Assembly (NCBI GenBank): GCA_001942415.1
Contig: MKJX01000189.1
Coordinates: forward strand, 1-51,088
Direction: 5' to 3'
From: Pseudonocardia sp. CNS-139
GTDB lineage: Bacteria; Actinomycetota; Actinomycetes; Mycobacteriales; Pseudonocardiaceae
Length of the DNA: 51,088 bases
The notes below the pieces were generated by a model. That model ran no database searches. It saw only the letters and a list, made by a program, of their open reading frames with translations, and was not told the origin of the DNA. The position numbers and the translations under genes are program-made. Shown piece by piece: positions 11,194-21,307 of the stretch (position 1 is its first letter; every line of letters starts with the position of its first letter).

Positions 11194-12461
11194 GTGGTGG
11201 AGCATTTCGCGGTCAGCGGCGGCGCGCGCCTCGAAGGCGTGGTCGACGTGGTCGGGGCGAAGAACAGCGTGCTCAAGCTCATGGCGGCGGCGCTGCTGGC
11301 GGAGGGCACGACAACCCTCACGAACTGTCCGGAGATCCTCGACGTCCCGCTGATGGCGGACGTGCTGCGCAGCCTGGGCTGCACGGTCGCGGTCGACCAC
11401 GACACCGTGACGATCGACGTGCCGGCGGAGCCGGGGGCGCAGGCGGACTACCGGTCGGTGTCGAAGCTGCGCGCGTCCGTGTGCGTGCTCGGGCCGCTGG
11501 TGGCCCGGTGCCGGCAGGCGATCGTGCCGCTGCCGGGCGGCGACGCGATCGGGTCGCGCCCGCTCGACATGCACCAGGCCGGGCTGCGCAAGCTCGGGGC
11601 GACCACCGAGATCGAGCACGGCCGGGTGGTCGCGCACGCCGACGAGCTGCGGGGCGCGCAGATCTGGCTGGACTTCCCGAGCGTCGGGGCCACCGAGAAC
11701 ATCCTCATGGCCGCCGTGCTCGCCGACGGCGTCACCGTGATCGACAACGCCGCGCGCGAGCCCGAGATCGTCGACCTCTGCACGATGCTCCAGCAGATGG
11801 GCGCCAAGATCGACGGGGTCGGCTCGTCGACGCTGACCGTGCACGGCGTCACCGGGCTGGAGCCCACCGAGCACCGCGTGATCGCGACCGGATCGTCGGT
11901 GCCACCTGGGCGTTCGCCGCGACGATGACCCGCGGCGACGTCACCGTGCGGGGCGTCGACCCGCACCACATCGACCTCGTGCTCGACAAGCTGCGCACCG
12001 CCGGCGCGGAGACGGTGATGGGCGACCACGAGTTCACGGTGCGGATGGCCGGGCGGCCCAAGGCCGTCGACTTCGTGACGCTGCCCTACCCCGGTTTCGC
12101 CACCGACCTGCAGCCGATGGCGATCGCGCTGTCCGCCGTGGCCGACGGCACGTCGATGATCACGGAGAACGTGTTCGAGGCGCGGTTCCGGTTCGTGGAC
12201 GAGATGGTGCGCCTCGGCGCGGACGCGCGCACCGACGGCCACCACGCGGTCGTGCGCGGCGTCGACCGGCTCTCCAGCGCTCCGGTGTGGGCGAGCGACA
12301 TCCGCGCGGGGGCCGGGCTCGTGCTGGCCGGGCTGTGCGCGGACGGGTGCACCGAGGTGTGGGACATCGAGCACATCGACCGCGGCTACCCGCGTTTCGT
12401 GGAGAACCTGCGCGGGCTCGGCGCCGACGTCGCCCGGGTGAGCACCGACCCCGAACGCTGA
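11194..12461 (+). CDS. murA: UDP-GlcNAc enolpyruvyl transferase MurA, Asp117 type (one frameshift)
   Basis: It catalyses the first committed step of peptidoglycan synthesis, moving enolpyruvate from PEP to UDP-GlcNAc. The substrate-binding Lys-Asn is in GAKNSVLK (residues 23-24). At residue 117 the sequence is GGDAIGSRP: Asp replaces the Cys attacked by fosfomycin, as in mycobacterial MurA. The frame breaks near 11884, where restoring one G gives [17 protein letters not shown] and a 422-residue protein. The GTG at 11194 has no Shine-Dalgarno but has TAGCGT seven bases upstream, suggesting a leaderless mRNA. The open frame extends upstream to 11062, but family alignment favours 11194. Confidence 0.92.
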
Positions 12462-12500
12462 TCCGGGGGTCATCCCCACCCTTGTTCAGGGGGTGCCCGG

Positions 12501-13184
12501 ATGGGCCGGCGGCGCCTTTCCCAGAAGTCTGGACGGGTGATCACCGACTGGCTGGGCTCGTTCTTCGCGATGATCGACGGGGTGCCGGCGTGGCAGCTCT
12601 ACACCGTGGTCGGGGTGCTGCTCATGCTCGAGACGACCGTGCTGATCGGGCTCGTCACGCCCGGTGAGGTCGTGCTGCTGGCGGCGGCGACGACGGTGGC
12701 GAGCCCGGGCGAGTACGCGGCGCTCGCCGCCGTGGCCGCCGGCGCCAGCATCGTCGGCCAGACCGGCGGCTACCTCCTCGGCCGGACGTTCGGCGGGCGG
12801 ATCCGCGCGAGCTGGGCCGGGCGCAAGGTCGGCGAGCCGAACTGGGCGCGGGCGGAGGCGGTGCTGCGCGGCGGCACCGGCCGGGCGCTGGTCGGCTCGC
12901 GGTTCCTGGCGGTGGCGCACTCGCTCGTGCCGGTGATCGCCGGGACGCTGCGCATGCCGTGGCGCCGGTTCGGCGGCTACACGGCGATCGGCGCGACGCT
13001 GTGGGGGATCGTGTACGTCGGGCTGGGGAGCGCGGCGTCGGCGGCCGTGCGGCACAGCGCGCACCTCATCGGCCCGACGGCCACCGGGATCGTCGTCGCC
13101 GCCGTGGCCGTGGTGGTCGCCGTGCGGATGGTGCGCAGGCACCGCGGCAAGCCGGAGGCGAAGCCGGAGGTCATGGCCGGCTGA
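12501..13184 (+). CDS. DedA/VTT-domain membrane protein
   Basis: A 227-residue polytopic protein. The VTT-domain core is visible: an N-terminal helix, the GLVTPGEVVLLAAA segment, the Gly-rich GQTGGYLLGRTFGG, and RFLAVAHSLVPVIAGTLRMP, which corresponds to the conserved (F/Y)xxR...G motif. DedA-like proteins act in membrane lipid scrambling and homeostasis. An AGGGGG box precedes ATG 12501; GTG 12537, which removes a basic 12-residue extension, is a possible alternative start. It follows murA by 39 bases and may be cotranscribed. Confidence 0.82.
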   Translation: MGRRRLSQKSGRVITDWLGSFFAMIDGVPAWQLYTVVGVLLMLETTVLIGLVTPGEVVLLAAATTVASPGEYAALAAVAAGASIVGQTGGYLLGRTFGGRIRASWAGRKVGEPNWARAEAVLRGGTGRALVGSRFLAVAHSLVPVIAGTLRMPWRRFGGYTAIGATLWGIVYVGLGSAASAAVRHSAHLIGPTATGIVVAAVAVVVAVRMVRRHRGKPEAKPEVMAG

Positions 13185-13233
13185 CGGAGCGGTCCTGCGT
13201 GCGGGGCGGCGCCGGCCGTGCGATCTTCGGTGG

Positions 13234-14018
13234 GTGCGGACGACCCGATCGACGACCAGCCCTGCCCGTGCCGTCGTCCGCGTCGGGATCGTCTGCTACG
13301 GCCTCGTCCACCTGCTGGTCGCGTGGTTCGCCGTCCGGATCGCGTACGCGACCGCGGTGAGCGCGCCGACCAGACGGGCGCGTTCGCGGCGATCGCCCAG
13401 CAGCCCTTCGGGCAGGTCCTGCTGTGGGTGCTGGTCGCCGGCTTCGCGGCCGTCGCGCTGTGGTGGGCGGAGCAGGCCGTCCGGGGCTTCCGGCACGTGC
13501 GGGAACGTCCGGCGCGGGTACGCCTGCGGGCCACGAGCGGCGGGAAGGCGGCCGTGTTCGCGGTGCTGGCGGTGCTCGCCGCGCGGACGGCCTCGGGGGC
13601 GGGCGGCGGCGATGCCGCGGGGGCGGCGGCGGGTGTGCTCGGGCTGCCGGGTGGGCAGTTCCTCGTGGGGGCCGTCGGCGCCGGGATCGGCGTGACGGGC
13701 GTCGTCACGGCCGTGAACGGCGTGCGCCGGACGTTCCGGCACGACCTGAACCTGCCGCCGGTGCCGGGGATGCGGGCCGCGGTCGAGCGGATCGGGGTGG
13801 TCGGGCTCGTCGCGAAGGGCGCGGCGGTGCTGCTGATCGGGGTGTTCGTGGTGGTCGCCGCGATCGAGTACCGGCCGGAGGAGGCGGCCGGGCTCGACGT
13901 CGCGCTCCGGACGCTGGCCGCCCAGCCGTTCGGGCCGGTGCTGCTCGTGGCGGTCGGGCTGGGGCTCGCCGCCTACGGCGTGTTCTGCGGGTTCGACGCG
14001 CACTACCGTCGGGTGTGA
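13234..14018 (+). CDS. DUF1206 family membrane protein (one frameshift)
   Basis: A 261-residue protein with about six hydrophobic helices arranged as three similar two-helix repeats, as in DUF1206: RVGIVCYGLVHLLVAWFAV, AGFAAVALWWAEQAVRGF, and RIGVVGLVAKGAAVLLIG. The first 43 residues (from GTG 13234) are in a different frame from the rest. One base is missing near 13363, where GADQTGAFAAIAQQPFGQVL is expected. Function unknown. The next feature downstream is a perfect hairpin. Confidence 0.8.
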
Positions 14019-14019
14019 T

Positions 14020-14047
14020 ACATCCCGAGCAGCGGTGCTCGGGATGT
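14020..14047. terminator. perfect 12-bp hairpin between DUF1206 and meaA
   Basis: ACATCCCGAGCA (14020-14031) and TGCTCGGGATGT (14036-14047) are perfect inverted repeats around a 4-base loop. The element starts two bases past the DUF1206 stop and ends 45 bases before meaA. No T-run follows, so it is either a hairpin-only terminator or an operator for meaA. Confidence 0.5.
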
Positions 14048-14091
14048 CGAGCAGAGCTACGCTGAGCCGGACCCCGACGCGGAGGTGCCCG

Positions 14092-16083
14092 GTGCCGTAC
14101 CCGACCGACCGTGAGCGCGACCGTCCGTGGGTGTTCCGGACGTACGCCGGCCACTCGTCCGCGCAGGCGTCCAACGCGCTCTACCGGCGCAACCTCGCGA
14201 AGGGCCAGACCGGGCTCTCGGTCGCGTTCGACCTGCCCACGCAGACCGGCTACGACCCCGACCACGAGCTGGCGCGGGGCGAGGTCGGCAAGGTCGGGGT
14301 GCCGGTGAGCCACATCGGCGACATGCGGGCGCTCTTCGACGGCATCCCGCTGGCCGAGGCCAACACGTCGATGACGATCAACGCGCCGGCCATGTACCTG
14401 CTGGCGCTCTACGTCGCGGTGGCCGACGAGCAGGGCGCGGACCGCGCGCAGCTGGCCGGCACCACGCAGAACGACATCGTCAAGGAGTACCTCTCCCGCG
14501 GCACGTACGTGTTCCCGCCGGCCCCGAGCATGCGGCTGATCACGGACATGATCGCGTGGTCGGTGGCGAACGTGCCGCGCTGGAACCCGATCAACATCTG
14601 CAGCTACCACCTGCAGGAGGCCGGGGCCACACCCGTGCAGGAGCTGGCCTACGCGCTCTCGACGGCCGTCGCGGTGCTCGACGCCGTGCGCGACTCCGGG
14701 CAGGTGCCCCCGGACCGGTTCGGCGCGGTGGTCGCCCGCATCTCGTTCTTCGTCAACGCGGGGCTGCGGTTCGTCGAGGAGATGAGCAAGATGCGTGCGC
14801 TCGCCCGGCTGTGGGACGGGATCACGCACGAGCGCTACGGCGTGCAGGACCCGCGGCACCGGCGGCTGCGCTACGGCGTGCAGGTCAACTCGCTCGGGCT
14901 CACCGAGGCGCAGCCGGAGAACAACGTGCAGCGCATCGTGCTGGAGATGCTCGCGGTGACGCTGTCGCGGGACGCGCGCGCCCGCGCCGTCCAGCTCCCT
15001 GCCTGGAACGAGGCGTTGGGCCTGCCGCGGCCGTGGGACCAGCAGTGGGCGCTGCGGATGCAGCAGGTGCTCGCCTACGAGACCGACCTGCTGGAGTACG
15101 AGGACCTCTTCGACGGCTCCCGCGTCGTCGAGGCCAAGGTCACCGAGCTGGTGGCGGGCGCCCGCGCGGAGATCGACCGCGTGCTCGGCATGGGCGGCGC
15201 GGTCGCGGCCGTCGAGACGGGCTACATGAAGGGGCAGCTCGTCCGGTCGCTGGCCGAGCGGCGGCGGCGCCTGGAGTCCGGCGAGGACGTCGTGGTGGGC
15301 GTCAACCGGTTCGAGGGCACCGAGCCGAGCCCGTTGCAGGCCGAGGGCGCGGCCGCGATCGAGACGGTCGACCCGGCGACGGAGGCCGCCGCCGTCGCGG
15401 CCGTCCGGGAGTGGCGGGCCGGGCGGGACGCCGGGGCCGCGGACGCGGCGCTGGCGGCGCTGCGCGACGCCGCCAAGACCGACGCCAACCTGGTGGAGGC
15501 GTCCATCGTGTGCGCGCGGGCGGGCGTGACCACCGGCGAGTGGGCCGGCGTGCTGCGGGAGGTGTTCGGCGAGTTCCGGGCGCCCACCGGGGTGTCGGCG
15601 GCGGTCGAGGGCGGGTCCGGCGCGGCGGAGATCGCCGCGGTGCGCGAGCGGGTGCGGGCCGCGGGCGCGGAGCTGGGCTCCCGGCTGCGGATGCTCGTCG
15701 GCAAGCCGGGCCTGGACGGGCACTCGAACGGCGCCGAGCAGGTGGCCGTGCGTGCCCGGGACGTCGGCTTCGAGGTGGTCTACCAGGGCATCCGGCTCAC
15801 GCCTGCGGAGATCGTGGCGGCGGCGGTGCAGGAGGGCGTGCACGTCGTGGGGCTGTCGGTGCTCTCCGGTTCGCACCTGGAGGTCGTGCCGGCCGTCGTC
15901 GAGGGGCTGCGCGCCGCGGGCGCTGCCGACGTGCCGGTGGTGGTGGGCGGGATCATCCCGCCGGAGGACGCGGCGCAGCTGCGCAGCCGGGGCGTCGCGG
16001 CCGTCTTCACGCCGAAGGACTACCAGCTCACGGCCATGATGGGCGAGATCGTCGACCTGGTGCTCGCGGCGCACCGGCACTAG
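14092..16083 (+). CDS. meaA: ethylmalonyl-CoA mutase (coenzyme B12-dependent)
   Basis: A 663-residue single-chain mutase with a TIM-barrel (about 1-520) and a C-terminal B12 domain (about 530-663) carrying DGHSNGAEQ, the His that replaces the cobalt lower ligand, plus a GG-rich nucleotide loop ([15 protein letters not shown]). The single-polypeptide form and sequence style ([31 protein letters not shown]) fit MeaA, which converts ethylmalonyl-CoA to methylsuccinyl-CoA, rather than the two-subunit methylmalonyl-CoA mutase; substrate is not proven by sequence. GGAGG precedes the GTG at 14092. The gene is intact. Its partners ccr, epimerase and meaB lie about 23-29 kb downstream. Confidence 0.85.
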   Translation: MPYPTDRERDRPWVFRTYAGHSSAQASNALYRRNLAKGQTGLSVAFDLPTQTGYDPDHELARGEVGKVGVPVSHIGDMRALFDGIPLAEANTSMTINAPAMYLLALYVAVADEQGADRAQLAGTTQNDIVKEYLSRGTYVFPPAPSMRLITDMIAWSVANVPRWNPINICSYHLQEAGATPVQELAYALSTAVAVLDAVRDSGQVPPDRFGAVVARISFFVNAGLRFVEEMSKMRALARLWDGITHERYGVQDPRHRRLRYGVQVNSLGLTEAQPENNVQRIVLEMLAVTLSRDARARAVQLPAWNEALGLPRPWDQQWALRMQQVLAYETDLLEYEDLFDGSRVVEAKVTELVAGARAEIDRVLGMGGAVAAVETGYMKGQLVRSLAERRRRLESGEDVVVGVNRFEGTEPSPLQAEGAAAIETVDPATEAAAVAAVREWRAGRDAGAADAALAALRDAAKTDANLVEASIVCARAGVTTGEWAGVLREVFGEFRAPTGVSAAVEGGSGAAEIAAVRERVRAAGAELGSRLRMLVGKPGLDGHSNGAEQVAVRARDVGFEVVYQGIRLTPAEIVAAAVQEGVHVVGLSVLSGSHLEVVPAVVEGLRAAGAADVPVVVGGIIPPEDAAQLRSRGVAAVFTPKDYQLTAMMGEIVDLVLAAHRH

Positions 16084-16697
16084 GCCCGGTACGCGTCGAG
16101 GCCGCGCAGCGCGACCTCGATGCCGCGGCGCATCGCGGCCCACACCTCCTGCTCGCCGTCACCGCGGGCCAGGCTGACCAGGGCGGCCGCCTGGGTGGCC
16201 CCGACGACCGACCCGACGATCGCCGCGGCGCTCACCGGGTCCAGCTCGTCCGGGTAGGCCGCGACGAGCGCGTCGGCCACCCGCCGCTGCAGCGCGAACA
16301 CCTCGTGCAGGCCCTTGGCCTGCAACGACGGCGTGGTCGTGACGATGTCGACGTAGGTGCGCATCACCGCGGGGTCGCGGAACGCGCCGTCGGCGTCGGC
16401 CAGGTAGTCGGCGATCATCGTCTCGTAGACCCTGGCCAGCAGGTCCGGGACGGACTCGCCGGGCCGGCGGCCGGCGATCAGGGCGAGCGGCGCCTCGTTG
16501 CGCTCGCGGGTCTCCGCGAACAGCACGTCGTCCTTGGTGGGGAAGTAGTTGAAGAACGTCTTCGTCGAGACGTCGGCGGCCGCGGCGATCTGCGCGACGG
16601 TGGTCTGCTCGTAGCCCTGCTCGGCGAACAGCCGCAGCGCGGTCTCGACCAGCAGCTGCCGGGTCTGCCGCTTCTTGCGCTCGCGCCGGGACTCCAC
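16080..16697 (-). CDS. TetR family regulator, divergent to a P450 gene
   Basis: A 205-residue repressor. The N-terminal helix-turn-helix is clear ([20 protein letters not shown]), followed by an all-helical ligand domain. It is divergent to the P450 at 16777, and the 80-base gap holds two inverted repeats, so control of itself and the P450 is likely. The GTG start has no Shine-Dalgarno but has TAAAGT six bases upstream; an in-frame stop just beyond rules out a longer start. Its stop overlaps that of meaA in the convergent sequence CTAG (16080-16083). Confidence 0.85.
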   Translation of the reverse strand: MESRRERKKRQTRQLLVETALRLFAEQGYEQTTVAQIAAAADVSTKTFFNYFPTKDDVLFAETRERNEAPLALIAGRRPGESVPDLLARVYETMIADYLADADGAFRDPAVMRTYVDIVTTTPSLQAKGLHEVFALQRRVADALVAAYPDELDPVSAAAIVGSVVGATQAAALVSLARGDGEQEVWAAMRRGIEVALRGLDAYRA

Positions 16698-16705
16698 CGG
16701 GCGAC

Positions 16706-16756
16706 TTTACATCGACGCGATGAGTACTGTGCGTGTACTCTTACACTCGCTGTAAA
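16706..16756. promoter_or_regulatory. operator region between the TetR and P450 genes
   Basis: Two inverted repeats abut: GAGTAC-N7-GTACTC (16722-16740) and TTACA-N5-TGTAA (16741-16755). A further TTTACA at 16706-16711 mirrors TGTAAA at 16751-16756 and overlaps the putative TAAAGT -10 box of the TetR gene. The layout fits a TetR dimer controlling both divergent promoters. Confidence 0.55.
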
Positions 16757-16776
16757 CATCTCCGACGAGAGTGGCG

Positions 16777-17966
16777 ATGATGACGGTTCGTACCGAGGAA
16801 CCCCTCACGTTCCCGCTGCACAGCTCCGGCCCGTTCGACCCGCCGGTCGAGATCCGGCGGATGCTCGCCGAGCGGCCGATCGCCCGGGTCCGCTACCCGG
16901 ACGGGAAGCTCGGCTGGATGGTCACCCGGCGCGCGACGATCCGCGCGGTGCTCGCCGACCCGCGGTTCAGCGCCCGGCAGGACCTGCGCAGCACCCCGTT
17001 CAGCACCGGCCCGACCCCGCCGGCCCGGCCCGGCATGTTCATCGGGATGGACGCGCCGGACCACACCCGCTACCGCCGCCTGCTCACGGGCCAGTTCACC
17101 GTGCACCGGATGCGCCGGCTCACCGACCACATCGAGCGGATCGCGCAGGAGCACCTCGACCGGATGGCGGCGGCCGGCCCGCCTGCCGACCTGGTGGCCG
17201 CGTACGCGGCGCCGATCCCCGCGCACGTCATCTGCGAGCTGCTCGGCGTGCCGTTCGGCTTCCGCGACGCCTTCATGGCGGAGACGACGCGCATGTCCCG
17301 CCAGGACGCCACCGCCGAGGAGAAGGCGAGCGCCGTCGGGGTCGTCGCCGGGCAGATCGCGGAGCTGGTGGCGCGCAAGCGCGCCGAACCCGGCGAGACA
17401 TGCTCGGCGGCCTGGTCGCCGACGCGCCCGACCTCACCGACGAGGAGCTGACGAACATCGCGTTCCTGCTGCTCGGCGGCGGTCTCGACACCACCGCCAA
17501 CATGCTGGGCCTCGGCACGTTCGCGCTGCTGGAGCACCCGGAGCAGATCCCGGCGGTCACCGACCCGGCCCGGGTCGACAACGCCGTGGAGGAGCTGCTG
17601 CGCCACCTCTCGGTCGTGCCCGGCACGGTCCGCGCCGCGCTGGAGGACGTCGAGGTGGAGGGCGTGCTGGTCCGGGCGGGCGAGAGCGTCACCGTCTCGA
17701 TCCCGGGCGGCAACCGCGACCCGGAGCACTTCCCGCACCCCGACGACCTCGACCTCGGCCGCGAGACCGGCGGGCACGTGGCGTTCGGGCACGGCGTGCA
17801 CCAGTGCCTGGGCCAGCAGCTCGCGCGCGTGGAGATGCGGGTGGGCTTCCCGGCGCTCTTCCGCCGGTTCCCGGACCTGCGGCTCGCCGTCGCGCCCGCG
17901 GACGTCCCGCTGCGCACGGACATGGTGATCTACGGCGTGCACGCCCTCCCGGTGGCCTGGGGCTAG
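16777..17966 (+). CDS. cytochrome P450 (one frameshift)
   Basis: A class I bacterial P450 of about 396 residues. It has the I-helix GGLDTT oxygen-activation motif, an EELLRH-type K-helix sequence and the haem-binding loop [12 protein letters not shown] with the Cys ligand. One base is missing near 17396: the first frame ends in RKRAEPGE and the second begins [18 protein letters not shown]. No ferredoxin gene is adjacent, so redox partners would come from elsewhere. Substrate unknown. ATG 16777 is chosen; GTG 16771 or ATG 16780 are possible. It shares its TetR partner's intergenic region. Confidence 0.88.
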
Positions 17967-18738
17967 TTCTTCTCGGCGCCGTTCTGCTCGTCGTCGTCGC
18001 GCTCGCCGCGGCGGCGGAAGAACCCGAACCCGGGGAAGCCTGGATGGCCTGGCGCACGGCCTTGAGCTGCTCCAGCAGCTCGTGGACGTCCGGGCCGACG
18101 CGGTCGAGCGTGGCGAGGATCGGCATGATGTCGCGCTCCAGGTGCTCGGTGAGCTGCGGGAGCTGGTCGACCAGCCGCACCGCGGCGTGCACCTCCTCCT
18201 CGGAGAACTCGGCGACGAACTGCCGCGCGATGGGCACGGCCTGCTCCGCGATCGGCCGGTAGGTCGCGAGCAGGCCGGTGGCGTCGTCGGTGGCGCCGGC
18301 CGCCCGGTCCACGACGGCGCCGGCGTGGTCGGCGATGGCGGTGGCGCGCACGACGAGCCCGGCCGCGTCGGCCGCCACGGCGTCCGCGCGGGCGACCAGC
18401 GTGGTGGCGCCGTCGGCGGCGGTACGCACGTCGGCGAGCAGCGCGTCGACCCGGGCGACGAGCGCGGCCGACTCGCGCAGCACCCCGTCGGCGCGCGCGA
18501 CCGCGTCGCGGACGCCGGCCAGCAGCCCGTCCACGGCGCCGACCGCGGCGTCCGCCCGGTCGACGATCCCGGTCACGCGCCCGGTCAGCGCCTCGACGTC
18601 GTCGAGCAGGCGGGTGGCGCGGGCCGGCAGGGAGACGGCGAGGCCGACGGCGTCGCCGGTCCAGCCGGCCACCGCCCGCGCGCCCGCGACGACGTCGGAC
18701 GGACCGATCCAGACGGGGAGCCCGGCGATGCGCAACAT
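17963..18738 (-). CDS. uncharacterised Ala/Val/Asp-rich helical protein (one frameshift)
   Basis: About 258 residues. I do not recognise a family. After a short N-terminus ([17 protein letters not shown]), residues 45-170 form repeated amphipathic helix units of about 11-14 residues built on the theme (R/A)[15 protein letters not shown], resembling coiled-coil or apolipoprotein-like helices that could lie on a membrane or bundle together. The charged C-terminus ([17 protein letters not shown]) is reached after restoring one base near 18040, where QGFPGFGFF is expected. GAGG lies nine bases before ATG 18738. Its stop overlaps the P450 stop in CTAG (17963-17966). Confidence 0.65.
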
Positions 18739-18875
18739 GGCCGCATCCTCGCGCATGGGCGCTCGTCCGGCCGCACCGAGTGATCGGGAACCGGGGCCGG
18801 CGCAACCTGGCTGGGTATCCGGTGTTCGGCCCTGCCATGGCCGCCGATCGGGTGAATATCAGGACTATTTCGGCT

Positions 18876-18899
18876 GGTCGTTGCGGTCGCGTAACGACC
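18876..18899. promoter_or_regulatory. inverted repeat upstream of ehuB
   Basis: GGTCGTT (18876-18882) and AACGACC (18893-18899) are perfect inverted repeats with a 10-base centre, about 110 bases before the ehuB start. It is a plausible operator for the transporter operon. The rest of the 270-base gap (18739-19008) contains no gene that I can support. Confidence 0.4.
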
Positions 18900-19008
18900 G
18901 GCGCCGGGGCCCTCGCCACGTCCGGCGGGCGTCCGGTCGGTTCACCTACGTTCGGCCGAAGGGCCGTGGCCGATGGGGGCCGTGGCAGCGTCGGGACGGA
19001 AGGAACTC

Positions 19009-19923
19009 ATGAACCAGCGATCCTGGAGCAGGCGGGACTTCCTGCGCCGCACGGCGGCGGCAGGAGCGGTCGCACTCGGCGGGGGAGTGGTTCTCGGGGC
19101 GTGCCAGCAGGTGCCCCAGGGCGGCCAGGGGGCCGGTGGCGGCACGCTGCAGCGCGCGCGGGACGCCGGCAGCATCACGGTCGGCATCGCGAACGAGGCG
19201 CCGTACGGATTCACGGACGAGAACGGCAACGTGACGGGCGAGTCGGTCGAGGTGGGCCGGGCGGTGCTCGGCAAGCTCGGCATTCCGCAGGTCAACGCCG
19301 TGACGGTGGACTTCGGCGCGCTGATCAGCGGCCTCACGCTCTCCCGTCAGTTCGACATGATCACCGCGGGCATGTTCATCAACCCGGAGCGCTGCCAGGC
19401 CGCGGCGTTCTCGGTGCCGGACTACACGGCGCCGACCGCGTTCCTGGTGCCGACCGGCAACCCGGCGGGCGTGCAGACGTTCGACCAGGTCCGCGACCAG
19501 AACCTGACGCTCGCCGTGCTGAGCGGTGCGGTCGAGCAGGGCTACGCGACGCGCAGCGGGGTGCCGGAGGGCAACATCCAGGTGCTCGGCGACCAGAACG
19601 CGCTGCTGCAGGCCGTCACGACCGGGCGTGCGCAGGCCGCGGCGCTCACGAACATCTCGCTCAACAACGTCGTGTCCAACAACCCGGGTGCGGGCGTCGA
19701 GGTCACGCCGGGCTTCTTCCCGACGATCGAGGGCGAGCAGGTCGTGTCGGCGGGCGCGTTCGTGTTCCGCCGCGACGACACCGACTTCGTGAACGCGTTC
19801 AACCCGGAGCTGACCGGGATGCACCAGTCCGGCGAGTGGCTGCAGATCGCGCAGCCGTTCGGGTTCACGCAGGACAACATCCCCGCAGCCGACGTGACCA
19901 CGGAGCGGCTCTGCGCCGCATGA
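19009..19923 (+). CDS. ehuB: ectoine/hydroxyectoine ABC transporter substrate-binding lipoprotein
   Basis: A 304-residue binding protein of the polar amino-acid/opine type. The signal has a twin-arginine motif (SRRDFLRR, residues 7-14) and a lipobox ending at Cys32 (VVLGAC), so it should be exported folded and then lipid-anchored. The mature part has EhuB-like sequence: VGIANEAPYGFTDENG, FDMITAGMFINPERC, and a C-terminus QPFGFTQDNIPAADVTTERLC. GGAAGGA precedes ATG 19009. It heads the ehuBCDA unit. The ectoine assignment rests on family resemblance; no ectoine synthesis or degradation genes are visible. Confidence 0.85.
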   Translation: MNQRSWSRRDFLRRTAAAGAVALGGGVVLGACQQVPQGGQGAGGGTLQRARDAGSITVGIANEAPYGFTDENGNVTGESVEVGRAVLGKLGIPQVNAVTVDFGALISGLTLSRQFDMITAGMFINPERCQAAAFSVPDYTAPTAFLVPTGNPAGVQTFDQVRDQNLTLAVLSGAVEQGYATRSGVPEGNIQVLGDQNALLQAVTTGRAQAAALTNISLNNVVSNNPGAGVEVTPGFFPTIEGEQVVSAGAFVFRRDDTDFVNAFNPELTGMHQSGEWLQIAQPFGFTQDNIPAADVTTERLCAA

Positions 19924-19954
19924 GGATGGGCAGCGTGACTCGGGAGGGGACGCG

Positions 19955-20652
19955 GTGTTCGAGAACCTCCCGCTGATCGTCTCCCGGCTCGCCGCCGGAT
20001 CCCGCAGACCGTGGTCGCCGCCGCGGGCGGCATCGCGCTGACGATCGTGCTCGCCGCGGTCGCCGGGCTCGCGCTGCTCTCGCGGCGCCGTGCGGTGCGC
20101 GCCGTCAGCCGGGTGTACGTCGAGGTGTTCCGGGGGACGTCCGAGGTGGTCCAGCTGTTCTGGATCTTCTTCGTGCTGCCGGCGCTGGTCGGGTACCAGA
20201 TCATCCCGCTCGGCGCGGGCATCCTCGTGCTCGGGCTCAACCACGGCGCGTACGGCGCGGAGATCGTCCGGGGGGCGGTGCAGGCCGTGCCGCGGGCGCA
20301 GTACGAGGGGTCGCTCGCGCTCAGCCTCTCCCCGTACGACCGGATGACCCGGGTGATCCTGCCGCAGGCGCTGGTCGAGATGCTGCCGCCGTTCAACAAC
20401 CTGTTCATCCAGCTGCTGAAGAGCACCGCGCTGCTCTCGCTGGTGGTGGTGGACGAGGTCGTGCGGCAGGGCCAGCTGCTCGTGCCGAACCTCGGCGTGG
20501 GCGAGACGCTGACGATCTACCTGGTGGAGCTGGTGATCTTCCTGCTGCTCGGGCTCGGGATCACGGCCGTGATGCGGCTGCTGGAGCGGCGCGCGGCGGC
20601 CCGGCTGGGCCGCACACCGGTCACCCGGGCCCGGGTCGGGGAGCCGGCATGA
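19955..20652 (+). CDS. ehuC: ectoine/hydroxyectoine ABC transporter permease EhuC (one frameshift)
   Basis: A 232-residue inner-membrane permease of the His/Glu/Gln family with about five helices. The EAA loop that docks with the ATPase is recognisable (EGSLALSLSPYDRMTRVILPQA). It starts at GTG 19955 after GGGAGGGG and reads MFENLPLIVSRLAAG; one G is then missing near 19997, after which IPQTVVAAAGGIALTIVL continues in the long frame. The stop overlaps the ehuD start as ATGA (20649-20652). Confidence 0.88.
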
Positions 20653-21307
20653 GCGGCGGCTGGGACTGGAACTACGCGATCGCGATCCTGCCGGCGCTGT
20701 GGCGCGGGCTGCAGGTCACGCTGCTGGCGACGCTGCTCGGGTCGCTGCTGGCGTTCGTGCTCGGGCTGGTCTTCGCGATCGTCCGGCGCAGCCGCGTGCC
20801 CGTGCTCGACCCGCTGGTGCGCGGGTTCGTCGAGCTGTGGCGCAGCACGCCGCTGCTCGTGCAGGCCTACCTGATCTACGCGGTGCTCCCCGCGTCGGGA
20901 TCACGCTCAGCTCGCTGACGGCGGGCGTGCTCGCGCTCGGGCTGCACTACGCCTGCTACACGTCCGAGGTCTACCGGGCCGGCATCGACGCCGTGCCGCG
21001 CGGGCAGTGGGAGGCGGCGTACGCGCTGAGCCTGCCGCCGCACCGCGTCTGGCTGGGTGTGGTGCTCCCGCAGGCCGTGCCGCGGGTGCTGCCCGCGCTG
21101 GGCAACTACGTCATCTCGATGTTCAAGGAGGTCCCGCTGCTGCTGGCGATCGGGCTCGTCGAGGTCATCACCGTGGCCAACCAGATCACGGCGCAGACGT
21201 TCCGGCCCGTCGAGCCGCTGACGATGGCCGGGGTCCTGTTCCTGCTGATCAGCTACCCGGCCGCGGTGCTGGTCCGGAGATTGGAGCGCCGTGTCGGTGC
21301 CATCTGA
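20649..21307 (+). CDS. ehuD: ectoine/hydroxyectoine ABC transporter permease EhuD (one frameshift)
   Basis: The second permease, about 219 residues, paralogous to EhuC. It has ELWRSTPLLVQAYLIYAVLP in the first half and the EAA loop WEAAYALSLPPHRVWLGVVL in the second. The frame breaks near 20893, where one base is missing between LPA and VGITLSSLTAGV. It overlaps ehuC by 4 bases and its 3' end overlaps ehuA by 17 bases, so the operon is translationally coupled throughout. Confidence 0.88.

Noticed and set aside
17461..17520. An abnormal I-helix in the first P450 (GGLDTT)
   Set aside because: It fits the general (A/G)Gx(D/E)T(T/S) pattern, so it is not evidence of unusual chemistry.
14127..17966. 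A 1279-residue open frame across meaA, TetR and P450
   Set aside because: It is a shadow frame, Arg/Gly/Ala-rich and without domains. Only its last 190 residues are real, being the second half of the frameshifted P450.
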